52,477 bases of DNA from the NCBI GenBank assembly GCA_040878005.1, contig JBBDMW010000062.1, positions 1-52,477 on the forward strand, read 5' to 3'. How positions within the stretch are numbered: position 1 is the stretch's first letter; each line of letters begins with the position of its first letter. Below the pieces are notes generated by a model, which was not told where the DNA came from, did no database searches, and worked only from the letters and a program-made list of their open reading frames with translations. Shown piece by piece: positions 34,084 through 42,193 of this stretch. A program made the position numbers and the translations under genes. This DNA comes from JBBDMW01 sp040878005. Lineage in GTDB: Bacteria > Chloroflexota > Dehalococcoidia > Lucifugimonadales > Lucifugimonadaceae.

Positions 34084-36210
34084 TCATCCCTGCGGCCGCG
34101 CATCAGCGTCCGTGAGGATCCAGTAATAGAAGCTGCTTGCTGAGGCGTCTCCCATAGTTTGAACAGCTTCAAATCTCAGTGACGTTTTGTCGCTCGTGAT
34201 AATTGCCCCGGGAATCTCAAATATATCTTCCCCGAAAAAGAACTCATTTTGCGCCAGGTTCCATCTACCAATTTCGTTGTTATCTGCAAACACATTGATC
34301 GTGCCGCGTGTTGCGGCGTCGTAACGCCGGGCAATGAACAGCGACTGGCCAGGCACCGAGTTCACCGTGAACTCCTCAGATACGCTAAACGTCCGTGCAT
34401 CATCCCTGATCGCGGTCTGATCACCCGTACGAAAGACACGATCCACAGTCGCTCCCTGGCCTTCGAGCTGATACGCGTGATTAATTTCAGACTCTTCCAG
34501 GGGGGCGGACGGATTGCCGGGATCCAGGCGGTCGATCACCACAAGACCCATTGCCGCAAAATCCAGCTGCCACGGGACGCGATGATCCTCGTAAACCACT
34601 TCGCGCTCCCAATCGGCCTGGTACGCCCGAAAGACGTTGCCCGGCAGGATGGTATTGCGCCCCGCTTCCATGTCATGCACCACCCGGCCCACAGGCCAGC
34701 TGTCAAAGTGGATGCTCCGGAACGCCAGCAGGTAATCGACCTTGCTCTCTTCGGCAAAGCCGAGCGCCGAAACGCCAATCGCCTCGCTGGTGTTCACCCC
34801 GGTTAGATCATAGGTGTAACGGTCGGCAAAGTAGGCAATCGCGCCTGGAGAGTCCGCCGCTATCCGGGAATCCGGCGGCGTGTTCTCCCGCACCCAGTGC
34901 GCCATTCCAACGTGGACATCGTGCACGTTGCGCGTGTTCCACGAGTACTCATTTCTAGTTCCCGGCCAACCGATGACGAGGGCTACAACGGGTGTGGCAA
35001 CAATCGCCATGAAGGCCAGGTTCAACACCATTGAGAAAGCCTGGGCCTCACGGGGGTCCACCGGCGAGCGAGCGGCTCTCCAGTGCTGAAACTGCGCCCA
35101 TGCCTGCACCAGACCCACCGTCAGCAGCATCACAAGGAAGGGAATCGCTGGGTCCAGGAACCTCCGGCTGAGAAACGTCCATGGCTCGTTCCCCAACGGA
35201 ACGCTGAACGCCACGACGTACGTTAATACTGCCGGAAACATGACTAGAGGCCAGGCCGAAAAACGATGCGCTCTAAGGAGCCGCCAGCCCCCGGCGCTCA
35301 GCAGTATGAGGCTCACGACGAGCGCAGGGCCAGAGAACAACGGCAAGTGCTGGTAGTACCCCTGCAACACATTGAGCAGGTTCTCCACTGGAAAGATGCC
35401 CATGTCCCGGTGGTTCGCTAAATAGGTATTCGGGAATATCGAGCCGCTGACTGCCAGATTGTAAACCACCCATGCGCCACCAAGGACCAGCGGAGGCAAC
35501 ATCAGGAATGCGGCTTCCCGGAGGTCTTCCCTGCCCAAAGCATCCGGCCGGTCCCTCAGCCAGAGCCTTCGTGCGACGAGAGACGCCAGCACGATCGCCG
35601 CCAACACAAAGCCTTCAGGCCGGGCTATCACGGCCAGGCCAAGCAGCAGCCCAGCCGTGCGAAGCCTGCCCTGCATGTACGCCCATGAAGCCCAGAGAGC
35701 TATGAATGCAAAGAGGGCAACCTCCATACCGGAGACAACGGCAAACGCAAACCCCGGCTGGATGGCAACCATGGCGCCGGCAAAGATGCCCAGGCTGCGG
35801 AGCTTCGTGAGCCGGATCACCATGTGCATGACAAGAAACGCCGTCGCCATGCCAATGCCGATGCCGAGCAGTTTCGCAGTGGCAGGCAGGTCAAGGCCGA
35901 ACGCGCTGAAGGCCCGCCCGGCAACGCCAACGGTCATTGCCCAGAGGGGGCTCGTGACACCCGGCCCCGGCTCGCCGGGATTATAGAAAAACTGGAGATG
36001 CTCTCCGAAGCTGCGGGCGTACACCATGTGGGTCCACCCGCCATCCAGTGGGAGACGCTCAAGCCACGGCGCCTCCCCGGAAGTGGAAGAGCTGAGCAAT
36101 AGGAGCACGCCAATGATCTGTATCGCGGCTACGGCAGCATAAGGCCGCCACGATAGTTGAGAAACCCAACGTGGGACCGAGAGCGCCCGCGCCATCCCTG
36201 CGGCTTTCAT
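34084..36210 (-). CDS. GT-C type integral membrane glycosyltransferase-like protein
   Basis: A 708-residue protein with about 11 membrane helices and a large exported C-terminal domain. The first loop (WLERLPLDGGWTHMVYARSF ... YNPGEPGPGVTSPLW) carries the acidic Asp typical of GT-C lipid-sugar-dependent glycosyltransferases, and NTPPDSRIAADSPGAIAYFADRYTYDLTG matches the C-terminal domain often seen in this group. GGGAGG lies 8 bp before the ATG. It follows the exosortase operon on the same strand, 121 bp downstream, so it may glycosylate exported proteins or an envelope polymer of that system. Confidence 0.8.
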   Translation of the reverse strand: MKAAGMARALSVPRWVSQLSWRPYAAVAAIQIIGVLLLLSSSTSGEAPWLERLPLDGGWTHMVYARSFGEHLQFFYNPGEPGPGVTSPLWAMTVGVAGRAFSAFGLDLPATAKLLGIGIGMATAFLVMHMVIRLTKLRSLGIFAGAMVAIQPGFAFAVVSGMEVALFAFIALWASWAYMQGRLRTAGLLLGLAVIARPEGFVLAAIVLASLVARRLWLRDRPDALGREDLREAAFLMLPPLVLGGAWVVYNLAVSGSIFPNTYLANHRDMGIFPVENLLNVLQGYYQHLPLFSGPALVVSLILLSAGGWRLLRAHRFSAWPLVMFPAVLTYVVAFSVPLGNEPWTFLSRRFLDPAIPFLVMLLTVGLVQAWAQFQHWRAARSPVDPREAQAFSMVLNLAFMAIVATPVVALVIGWPGTRNEYSWNTRNVHDVHVGMAHWVRENTPPDSRIAADSPGAIAYFADRYTYDLTGVNTSEAIGVSALGFAEESKVDYLLAFRSIHFDSWPVGRVVHDMEAGRNTILPGNVFRAYQADWEREVVYEDHRVPWQLDFAAMGLVVIDRLDPGNPSAPLEESEINHAYQLEGQGATVDRVFRTGDQTAIRDDARTFSVSEEFTVNSVPGQSLFIARRYDAATRGTINVFADNNEIGRWNLAQNEFFFGEDIFEIPGAIITSDKTSLRFEAVQTMGDASASSFYYWILTDADARPQG

Positions 36211-36331
36211 TCGGAGCGGCCTCCCACGCTCGGGAGTAGGGGCTGGCTACAAGCGTGGAGTCTCGGAGCGGAGCGCCCGCGGGGCACAATCTTCAACCGT
36301 GCCAATGTGACAGGCGAGCCGGGAGGCATCT

Positions 36332-37735
36332 CTAGCGAGTCCTGATCACTATGCCGAACAGCGCGGCCAGCCGTGGCAGGAATGACTGGGTGAGGAATGT
36401 GAGCGTGGCGACTCCCACCTTCCGTACGCCCACCCGAGTCTCGGTGACCGGGTCTCGGACTCGCCACTCCTTCGGCTCCATCATGACTGCGAGGAACCCG
36501 CCGAAGCGGAACCAGAACGTGGTCCAGCGGAACGCCGGCATGAACAGGACCATCCACCAGTGCTGCCGGATCCGGGACTTTGCCTCGCCCTCAGCCAGCA
36601 TGTACGCCACGCCCATGTACAGTCCATCCACCGCCATGTAGATGAGGTACATCGAGAGTGAGGCGCTGACCACCAGCGACAGTGGATAGCCAATGAAGTA
36701 CATCATTGGCAGCAGGAACGTCCACACCACCCGCGGAAACGCCAGCGTGTGATCAATGATCAGCGACTTTGGCAGGGCCAGCCCCCTGATGCGGAACGGG
36801 TGCCGCTCAAACTCCGGATACATGGCTGCCACCTCTAACTGGCCGCGCTGCCACCTGACTCGCTGGGCGTATAAAGCCTTCAGGGTCTCAGTGGGATGCA
36901 CGTACGCCACGGCCCGGGCGACAGCACGCACCTTGCGGTCAGGGAACCTGGACGCTATGAAGAACGTGAGGTCCGTATCTTCAGACACCGTCCGCTCGTC
37001 ATACATGAACGTGTTTAGCAGCACGTCCCGCCGGAACGCAGAAAACGCTCCTGCCAGGGTGAAGAGGCTGGAGGTGCGGCTCTGGTACTGCCGGCCAATC
37101 CGGAAACCCGAGTAGTACTCGAGGAACTCCGCCTCGGCCATCACGTACTTGAGCGGGTGCGTCTTCCGCTTCTTGCCAGTCGCCGGGTCAATATAGGCAG
37201 GCAGGACTTCGATCGCCCCTGTGACCGCGGCAACCTTCGGGTCTTCATCAAAGGCCCGCACCATCTCCAGGATGGCGTCCTTGTCCAGGACAGTGTCCGC
37301 ATCAATGTTGCAGATGATGTCTCCGCTTACACGGTGGATGCCGGCGTTCAGTGCGCCTGACTTCCCCCGGTATGGGAGCGTTATCCAGTTCATCACTCCA
37401 CCGAACGGCTTCGACTGCTCTGTGGACAGCACTCGGCGGGTATGGTCTGCGCTCTTATTGTCCACGACCAGGATCTCGATCTTCTCCTGGTCGTACGTCT
37501 GGCGACGAATTGACTCCAGGCAGTGCGAAATCACGCCGGCCGCGTTATGCGCGGGGATGATGATGGACACCAGTGGAGGGTTCTTGATCCGGGCAGATTT
37601 GCCGGTCGAAAGAACATCATGGCGGGAGCGGTAAGCGCCAATGAAGTATGCCACCGCGGTCACACCATCGATGAGCATCGGCACGAAGAGCCAGACACCC
37701 CAGAAGAGCACGAACCCCAGCACCTGGTCCGTCAT
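36332..37735 (-). CDS. Family 2 glycosyltransferase of the exosortase G type locus
   Basis: A 467-residue membrane-bound processive-type GT2. An N-terminal membrane helix precedes the GT-A domain: VSIIIPAHNAAGVI, VVDNKSADHTR, the DxD motif as NIDADT (145-148), SEDTDLTFF and the QxxRW motif QRVRWQRGQ. Three to four C-terminal membrane helices follow. The architecture and neighbourhood match the glycosyltransferase described alongside XrtG (the TIGR03111 family, from memory). Its ATG overlaps the exosortase stop in ATGA. Confidence 0.88.
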   Translation of the reverse strand: MTDQVLGFVLFWGVWLFVPMLIDGVTAVAYFIGAYRSRHDVLSTGKSARIKNPPLVSIIIPAHNAAGVISHCLESIRRQTYDQEKIEILVVDNKSADHTRRVLSTEQSKPFGGVMNWITLPYRGKSGALNAGIHRVSGDIICNIDADTVLDKDAILEMVRAFDEDPKVAAVTGAIEVLPAYIDPATGKKRKTHPLKYVMAEAEFLEYYSGFRIGRQYQSRTSSLFTLAGAFSAFRRDVLLNTFMYDERTVSEDTDLTFFIASRFPDRKVRAVARAVAYVHPTETLKALYAQRVRWQRGQLEVAAMYPEFERHPFRIRGLALPKSLIIDHTLAFPRVVWTFLLPMMYFIGYPLSLVVSASLSMYLIYMAVDGLYMGVAYMLAEGEAKSRIRQHWWMVLFMPAFRWTTFWFRFGGFLAVMMEPKEWRVRDPVTETRVGVRKVGVATLTFLTQSFLPRLAALFGIVIRTR

Positions 37736-38343
37736 GACATCATCTCGCGGTCAAGCTTGCGCTTGACGGTTCTGAGGGTGGGCCGCGTCATGAGATACCA
37801 ATAGATGGCGACAACCAGCAAGAAGAAGACCGCCCTGCCCACTATGGTGTGCGATATGAGCAGCGAATCTTTGCCAGCCTCGTGCAGGGTCAGGACTATG
37901 ATCATGAGCCGCACGACGTTTGCCAGGTATGTAAGCACCAGGGCGATTATGGTGAACTGGATGCGCCTGCCTATCGTCCAGCCGGGGTAGAAGAGAAGCA
38001 TCCCGGCGATTACCGCGGATTCCAGCAGGCCGGAGGACTCGATTGTGACCTGCAGCATGGTCCAGCCAATGTCCTGCGATATGACCAGCACCAGGATGGC
38101 CCCCGGCGCAGCACGGAACACCTCTGTCGGTATGCCTATCACGCTCGACAACACATGGACGCCAGAGGCCACGCCGCTCTGCAGGGCAGGCTCCAGGAAA
38201 GTCGAGCGCCCCACGAATATGATGATGAACGCCAGTCCCACTGAGCCGAGGATGTAGTAGAACAGCCATATCCTGTTCAGCCTGAAGAACAGCACAGCCA
38301 GCGCCCACGCCGCTATCAGGGACCAGATCAGCCACGGCGCCAT
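37732..38343 (-). CDS. xrtG: Exosortase family protein, XrtG-like
   Basis: Polytopic membrane transpeptidase of the exosortase/archaeosortase family, 203 residues with about seven helices, predicted to cleave C-terminal sorting signals. The family triad is Cys-Arg-His. Here Arg145 (ANVVRLMII) and His165 (ISHTIVGR) are present, but the Cys position reads Ser103 (TIESSGLLES; codon TCC). The ATG at 38343 lies 16 bp inside the end of the substrate gene and starts the first membrane helix (MAPWLIWSLIAAWAL); upstream codons give no plausible protein. Neighbouring GT2 and PTPS-related genes are the known XrtG partners, so the subtype is supported by context. Confidence 0.8.
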   Translation of the reverse strand: MAPWLIWSLIAAWALAVLFFRLNRIWLFYYILGSVGLAFIIIFVGRSTFLEPALQSGVASGVHVLSSVIGIPTEVFRAAPGAILVLVISQDIGWTMLQVTIESSGLLESAVIAGMLLFYPGWTIGRRIQFTIIALVLTYLANVVRLMIIVLTLHEAGKDSLLISHTIVGRAVFFLLVVAIYWYLMTRPTLRTVKRKLDREMMS

Positions 38344-39620
38344 ACGTGCCTGCCTCTCAGGAACCAGACAGTGCCCACCCCCAGGGCGAAAACGCCTCCC
38401 AGCAGCCACGGGCCGAAGATGGATGCCGGGGACCACTGGATGTCGGCTGTGCCGTCAGGCAGTCTGTCCTGCACGTTTGGATTGCCAAGCCCGCGCGTGT
38501 ACGAGATGGCGTACATCCTGATCACGTCGCCGAGCGATATGCCAAGGCTTTGCCAGGTGACGGCGAATTCCACGCGCTGGCCACCCTCCTCCCGGCTTTC
38601 GCCCCAGTCAACCCACCCGCTGTCCGAAATCAGCCCATTGTTGGACCCGCCACGCACCCGCACCCGCACCTTGCTGTCGCCGGCTTGTGGCTGATAGGTG
38701 ACCTGCACCTTCCGGTCCGCGGAGTTGCCAAAGCTGCCGTTGTTGTTGGTATCCACATAGAGGATGTATTCCACGCTTTGGTCCTGGCCGTTCTCACCAT
38801 CGCCCTCGTCATCTTCCTCGCCCTCGTCCTCTTCGTCTTCCTCACCGTCGCCGTCGCCGCCATCCGTAGTGTGCCTCTTGATCATGTGGTAGTTGATCTC
38901 TTCGTCAGGGTTGTTGGCCCAGTAGAACTGGTGGAGATCCCGGCGTGAGGACGATGTTGAGTCGCCATACGGGTCTGCCAGGAAAGCATGGCCGGTCCAG
39001 TCCTCAAAGCTTCCATCAAGGGTGATCTCGCCCTGCACCGATGGAGTGGCAATCGGAGGAAACGGCGGTACGCTGCCAATGACAACCTCGTCTACGAAGA
39101 GGTCGCCTGCAACAACTTCGAACGTAACTGTCAGGTCGTTCGCGGGCGTTATCCCCATGGCGTCCAGGTCGAACTGGTACGACCGGTAGGCGCCATCGAA
39201 GTCGCTGGCCGCCCACGTATGAACAACCGTGGGGCCGCCGCCATCTTTGCTGATGACCAGTTGGGCGGCCGGATCACCGTCTTCACCAGCATGCAGCCTT
39301 GCGTCGAACCCTAATTGGACATCGGGGGAGGCAGTAACGTCCGCTGCCCGTGATGCACTGGCCTCCTCGCCAGCCAGGCGCATGTGCCAGGAACCCTGGG
39401 ATGGGCCATCTGCCGTGGTGGCGGTCACATCACCCTGCAACTGCCATGAACTGAGCCAGCCAAGCCCCTCGTTCAATGCGCCCAACTCAAAGTCGTCGCG
39501 CGCAAGGTCTGAATCTGCGAGTGATGGAACAGCAGTCGTGTGGGCCAGCGCCACGGCAAGGACAGCGCCGAATAGGACCAGTAACCGAACTCGGTTTGGC
39601 AGTCTCGCGACGTTGTTCAT
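38328..39620 (-). CDS. Secreted protein with C-terminal sorting-type signal, predicted exosortase substrate
   Basis: A 430-residue exported protein. A signal peptide covers about residues 1-35 (VRLLVLFGAVLAVALA ... PSLA). Two beta-rich domains follow: a jelly-roll-like region (40-185) and a DGSFEDWTGHAFLADPYGD-type module (about 200-375). Residues 253-280 form a linker with 18 Asp/Glu of 28. The C-terminus has the tripartite form of sorted proteins: a short motif (DIQWSPASIFG), a membrane helix (PWLLGGVFALGVGTVWFLRG) and a basic end (RHVWRRG). Its end overlaps xrtG by 16 bp and its start overlaps the preceding gene in ATGA. It is the natural candidate for the protein processed by this exosortase. 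Confidence 0.75.
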   Translation of the reverse strand: MNNVARLPNRVRLLVLFGAVLAVALAHTTAVPSLADSDLARDDFELGALNEGLGWLSSWQLQGDVTATTADGPSQGSWHMRLAGEEASASRAADVTASPDVQLGFDARLHAGEDGDPAAQLVISKDGGGPTVVHTWAASDFDGAYRSYQFDLDAMGITPANDLTVTFEVVAGDLFVDEVVIGSVPPFPPIATPSVQGEITLDGSFEDWTGHAFLADPYGDSTSSSRRDLHQFYWANNPDEEINYHMIKRHTTDGGDGDGEEDEEDEGEEDDEGDGENGQDQSVEYILYVDTNNNGSFGNSADRKVQVTYQPQAGDSKVRVRVRGGSNNGLISDSGWVDWGESREEGGQRVEFAVTWQSLGISLGDVIRMYAISYTRGLGNPNVQDRLPDGTADIQWSPASIFGPWLLGGVFALGVGTVWFLRGRHVWRRG

Positions 39621-42193
39621 AGGTCACTGCCTCCCGGTGCGGGCGGGCGCCACCCAATGCTGCGCGGGTCGGCGGTCTGCCGTGCTCTGCCCCGCCAGGG
39701 CAGGGGGGGCATCAGGCGCCTGAGGTTGCGGGCGGAATACCCCACGGTGATGATCAGGCCAAGCAGGGTGATGGCCCTGCCGATCGGGTAAACGGCAGTC
39801 TCTTCTGACTTAATATGCACTGAGCTTGTGCCTCCGGGCATGCGTGCAAGCGTCAGTGTTTCCACGCCAACCGTCTCAACGCTTCGACCATTCACCTCGA
39901 CGCTGGTGCCGCCATGGTGTGCCATGGGGAGCAGGACCCAGCCCTCATTTGGCATCGAGATACTGAACCGCCAACCGTCCTCATGGGCTGAATAGTCTGA
40001 CAGTTCGATCTGCTCGTCCTGGGGCATTAACCCCGCTGGTATGCCGAGTGCGTCTTCCAGCAGCCTGATCGCCGTGGGGTCCGCAGTGATGGCAGCGTGG
40101 AACATCAGGTTGAGGCCAAGGAAGATCACCTGGCCTTCTCCGTAAGTGTTGCGCGCCACCGCCGCACCGGTAGCAACCATGTACTCGAACGGCACCAGCA
40201 CCTCGTCTGCGCCTTGCGGGGTCACGCTTCTCCACGGGCCGAACTCGTCCGAGAACGGCAGCAGAGGCGTCATCTCGCCGTCCACGATCGTCCTTGCCTG
40301 CGTCATCTGCAGCACAGGCTCCCCGTATACGCCCAGGAACTTGGGTTCCCGTGCCAGCGGGTCTGGCGGTGCAGATGTCAGGTCAACGAGCACTGTCTTG
40401 CCGGATGCGGCGAAGTCCCTGATGACCTCCTCAGCCCTGCCGCGGTGATCGAAAACGAAACGGGAGAGGACCAGTGTGTCGAACTCGTCAAGGAACGTTG
40501 GATCGTAATCGTTGATGTTTGCAGAAGAGCCGACGCTGATTTCAGGAAAAAGCAGGGCCAGGTTGTTTGCGCCGGAACCTATGCCCAGCACCCGCAAGGG
40601 AACGCGAACCGCCCGCGGCGCCCCGTCCCTGTGGTAAAGCTTGAGACGGGACGATGCCGAGACAAGCTCGTAACCTGCGTCTGCCAGTGCAGGCCCAAAC
40701 TCCGGGTCTATCTCTGAATCGGACAGCAGGACTATGTCATCAGCGCCCAGGCGTTCGAATCTGTTTACCGCATACTCCAGATGGCCATCCGTCATGCTCT
40801 GGTTGACACGGGCCAGCAGCGGCGCGGTAATGCTCCCCTGGAACGCCCAGCCGAACACCTGCTCACGGTTGCCCACCGTGGTGAACAGCATGGCCGGCAC
40901 TGACCCGAGGCGGCTCAGGTCGGCAGTCCCTACTCGCCAGCCGTCCAGGTCCCTGAGGTCGACCGCCACCCGCTCAATGTCCTGTGGCAACTCCCGGCCA
41001 TGCACCAACGCTTGCGATGGCAGAAAGTCCACGGCCGCCAGCAGCGGTATGGCCAGCGCGGCAAAGCGCATCCAGCGCCGGTCGGGAGATTTACCGAGCC
41101 TGAACATGATCCTTGCCAGGCCAACGCTCACGATGATCATGACCAGGCCGGAGAAGCTCATGAACCTGAGCGGCCAGAAGAGATGGTGGGCAGGCAAAGC
41201 TCGCCAGACATCCACTATGAGAGTGGAACCCACCAGGGCCATGAACACGGCCACCGGCAGGAGCGCCCGCATCCACGGGTCCATTCGTCTCCAGAAGAAC
41301 GCTCCGGCCAGCGTCACCAACAGAACAGAAAGACCTGCGTAGAAGATCTCCAGGTTCCCGCTTCTCAGCCCGGGGTTCAGGGCAATGGTCACCGGGAACT
41401 GCGCGATAGCTTCGCTTGCCGCCTGCTGGTCCAACTCGGTGATGCCGCCCGTGAGCGAGGGCAGCATCCACCAGCCAGACACAGCCAGACCGGCGCCCAG
41501 TGCCAGCACGCTGACTCCGGCCACACGAAAAGGCGTGTGCGCCACCAGCCAGTAAGACACGGCAAACATTCCCAGCCCCAACAGGAATATGGCCGCCATC
41601 ATTGCATGCGACAGCACAATGAGGCTGATGATGACCACGAGTCCGATAAAGTCCCGCGTTCGGCCATCCCGCTGGAGCATGTTGAGCAGGAAATAGAGCG
41701 CCACCGGAAGGAGCGCAGTGGCCATTACGCGCGGCAGGTTGCCCTCTGCGAAGGCAACGCGGATGTTGTCCGGGAACGCCACGTACAGAAGACCGGCGGC
41801 CGTCGCCCAGCCAATTCCGATCCGGGAGCCAAACAGCAACAGTGACAGGCCACCGCCCAGCGCGCCCAGGAAAAGGTAAATGTTGCCTGCGGTCCAGATG
41901 CTCCCGGTAACCTCGTACAGCCCAACCAGCATGTAGTACGGGAGCGGAGGAAAATAGCGCAGCATCTGCTGGCCGCTGTACCACGACGGGAACAGGTCCG
42001 GGTACCAGTTGCCCTGGCCGATCTCCTCCCGCAGGTAAACGGCCTTGATGAGGTGTCCCCACGCGTCGGAAGACCATGGATAGGCCAAGCTCGCGTCCCG
42101 CGGCAGGACGATGTCCTGGTACATGAGGAACGTTCCGGCCGTGATCGCCAGCGCGGCGAGCAGGTACTTATTCGCGGGTCGCAAGTGCGGCAT
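39617..42193 (-). CDS. PTPS-related polytopic membrane protein
   Basis: An 858-residue membrane protein of the 6-pyruvoyl-tetrahydropterin-synthase-related domain type (PF10131, from memory), a GT-C-like fold. About ten to twelve helices fill the first ~450 residues; loop 1 carries YPWSSDAWGHLIKAVYL and PDLFPSWYSGQQMLRYFPPLPYYM. The C-terminal ~370 residues are extracytoplasmic and include an amidotransferase-like module (ISVGSSANINDYDPTFLDEFDTLVLSRFV without catalytic residues I can name), ending in a last membrane helix (AITLLGLIITVGY). Start chosen at MPHLRPANKYLL; it overlaps the upstream gene by 26 bp. Role in the locus presumably glycan transfer or flipping. Confidence 0.78.
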   Translation of the reverse strand: MPHLRPANKYLLAALAITAGTFLMYQDIVLPRDASLAYPWSSDAWGHLIKAVYLREEIGQGNWYPDLFPSWYSGQQMLRYFPPLPYYMLVGLYEVTGSIWTAGNIYLFLGALGGGLSLLLFGSRIGIGWATAAGLLYVAFPDNIRVAFAEGNLPRVMATALLPVALYFLLNMLQRDGRTRDFIGLVVIISLIVLSHAMMAAIFLLGLGMFAVSYWLVAHTPFRVAGVSVLALGAGLAVSGWWMLPSLTGGITELDQQAASEAIAQFPVTIALNPGLRSGNLEIFYAGLSVLLVTLAGAFFWRRMDPWMRALLPVAVFMALVGSTLIVDVWRALPAHHLFWPLRFMSFSGLVMIIVSVGLARIMFRLGKSPDRRWMRFAALAIPLLAAVDFLPSQALVHGRELPQDIERVAVDLRDLDGWRVGTADLSRLGSVPAMLFTTVGNREQVFGWAFQGSITAPLLARVNQSMTDGHLEYAVNRFERLGADDIVLLSDSEIDPEFGPALADAGYELVSASSRLKLYHRDGAPRAVRVPLRVLGIGSGANNLALLFPEISVGSSANINDYDPTFLDEFDTLVLSRFVFDHRGRAEEVIRDFAASGKTVLVDLTSAPPDPLAREPKFLGVYGEPVLQMTQARTIVDGEMTPLLPFSDEFGPWRSVTPQGADEVLVPFEYMVATGAAVARNTYGEGQVIFLGLNLMFHAAITADPTAIRLLEDALGIPAGLMPQDEQIELSDYSAHEDGWRFSISMPNEGWVLLPMAHHGGTSVEVNGRSVETVGVETLTLARMPGGTSSVHIKSEETAVYPIGRAITLLGLIITVGYSARNLRRLMPPLPWRGRARQTADPRSIGWRPPAPGGSDL

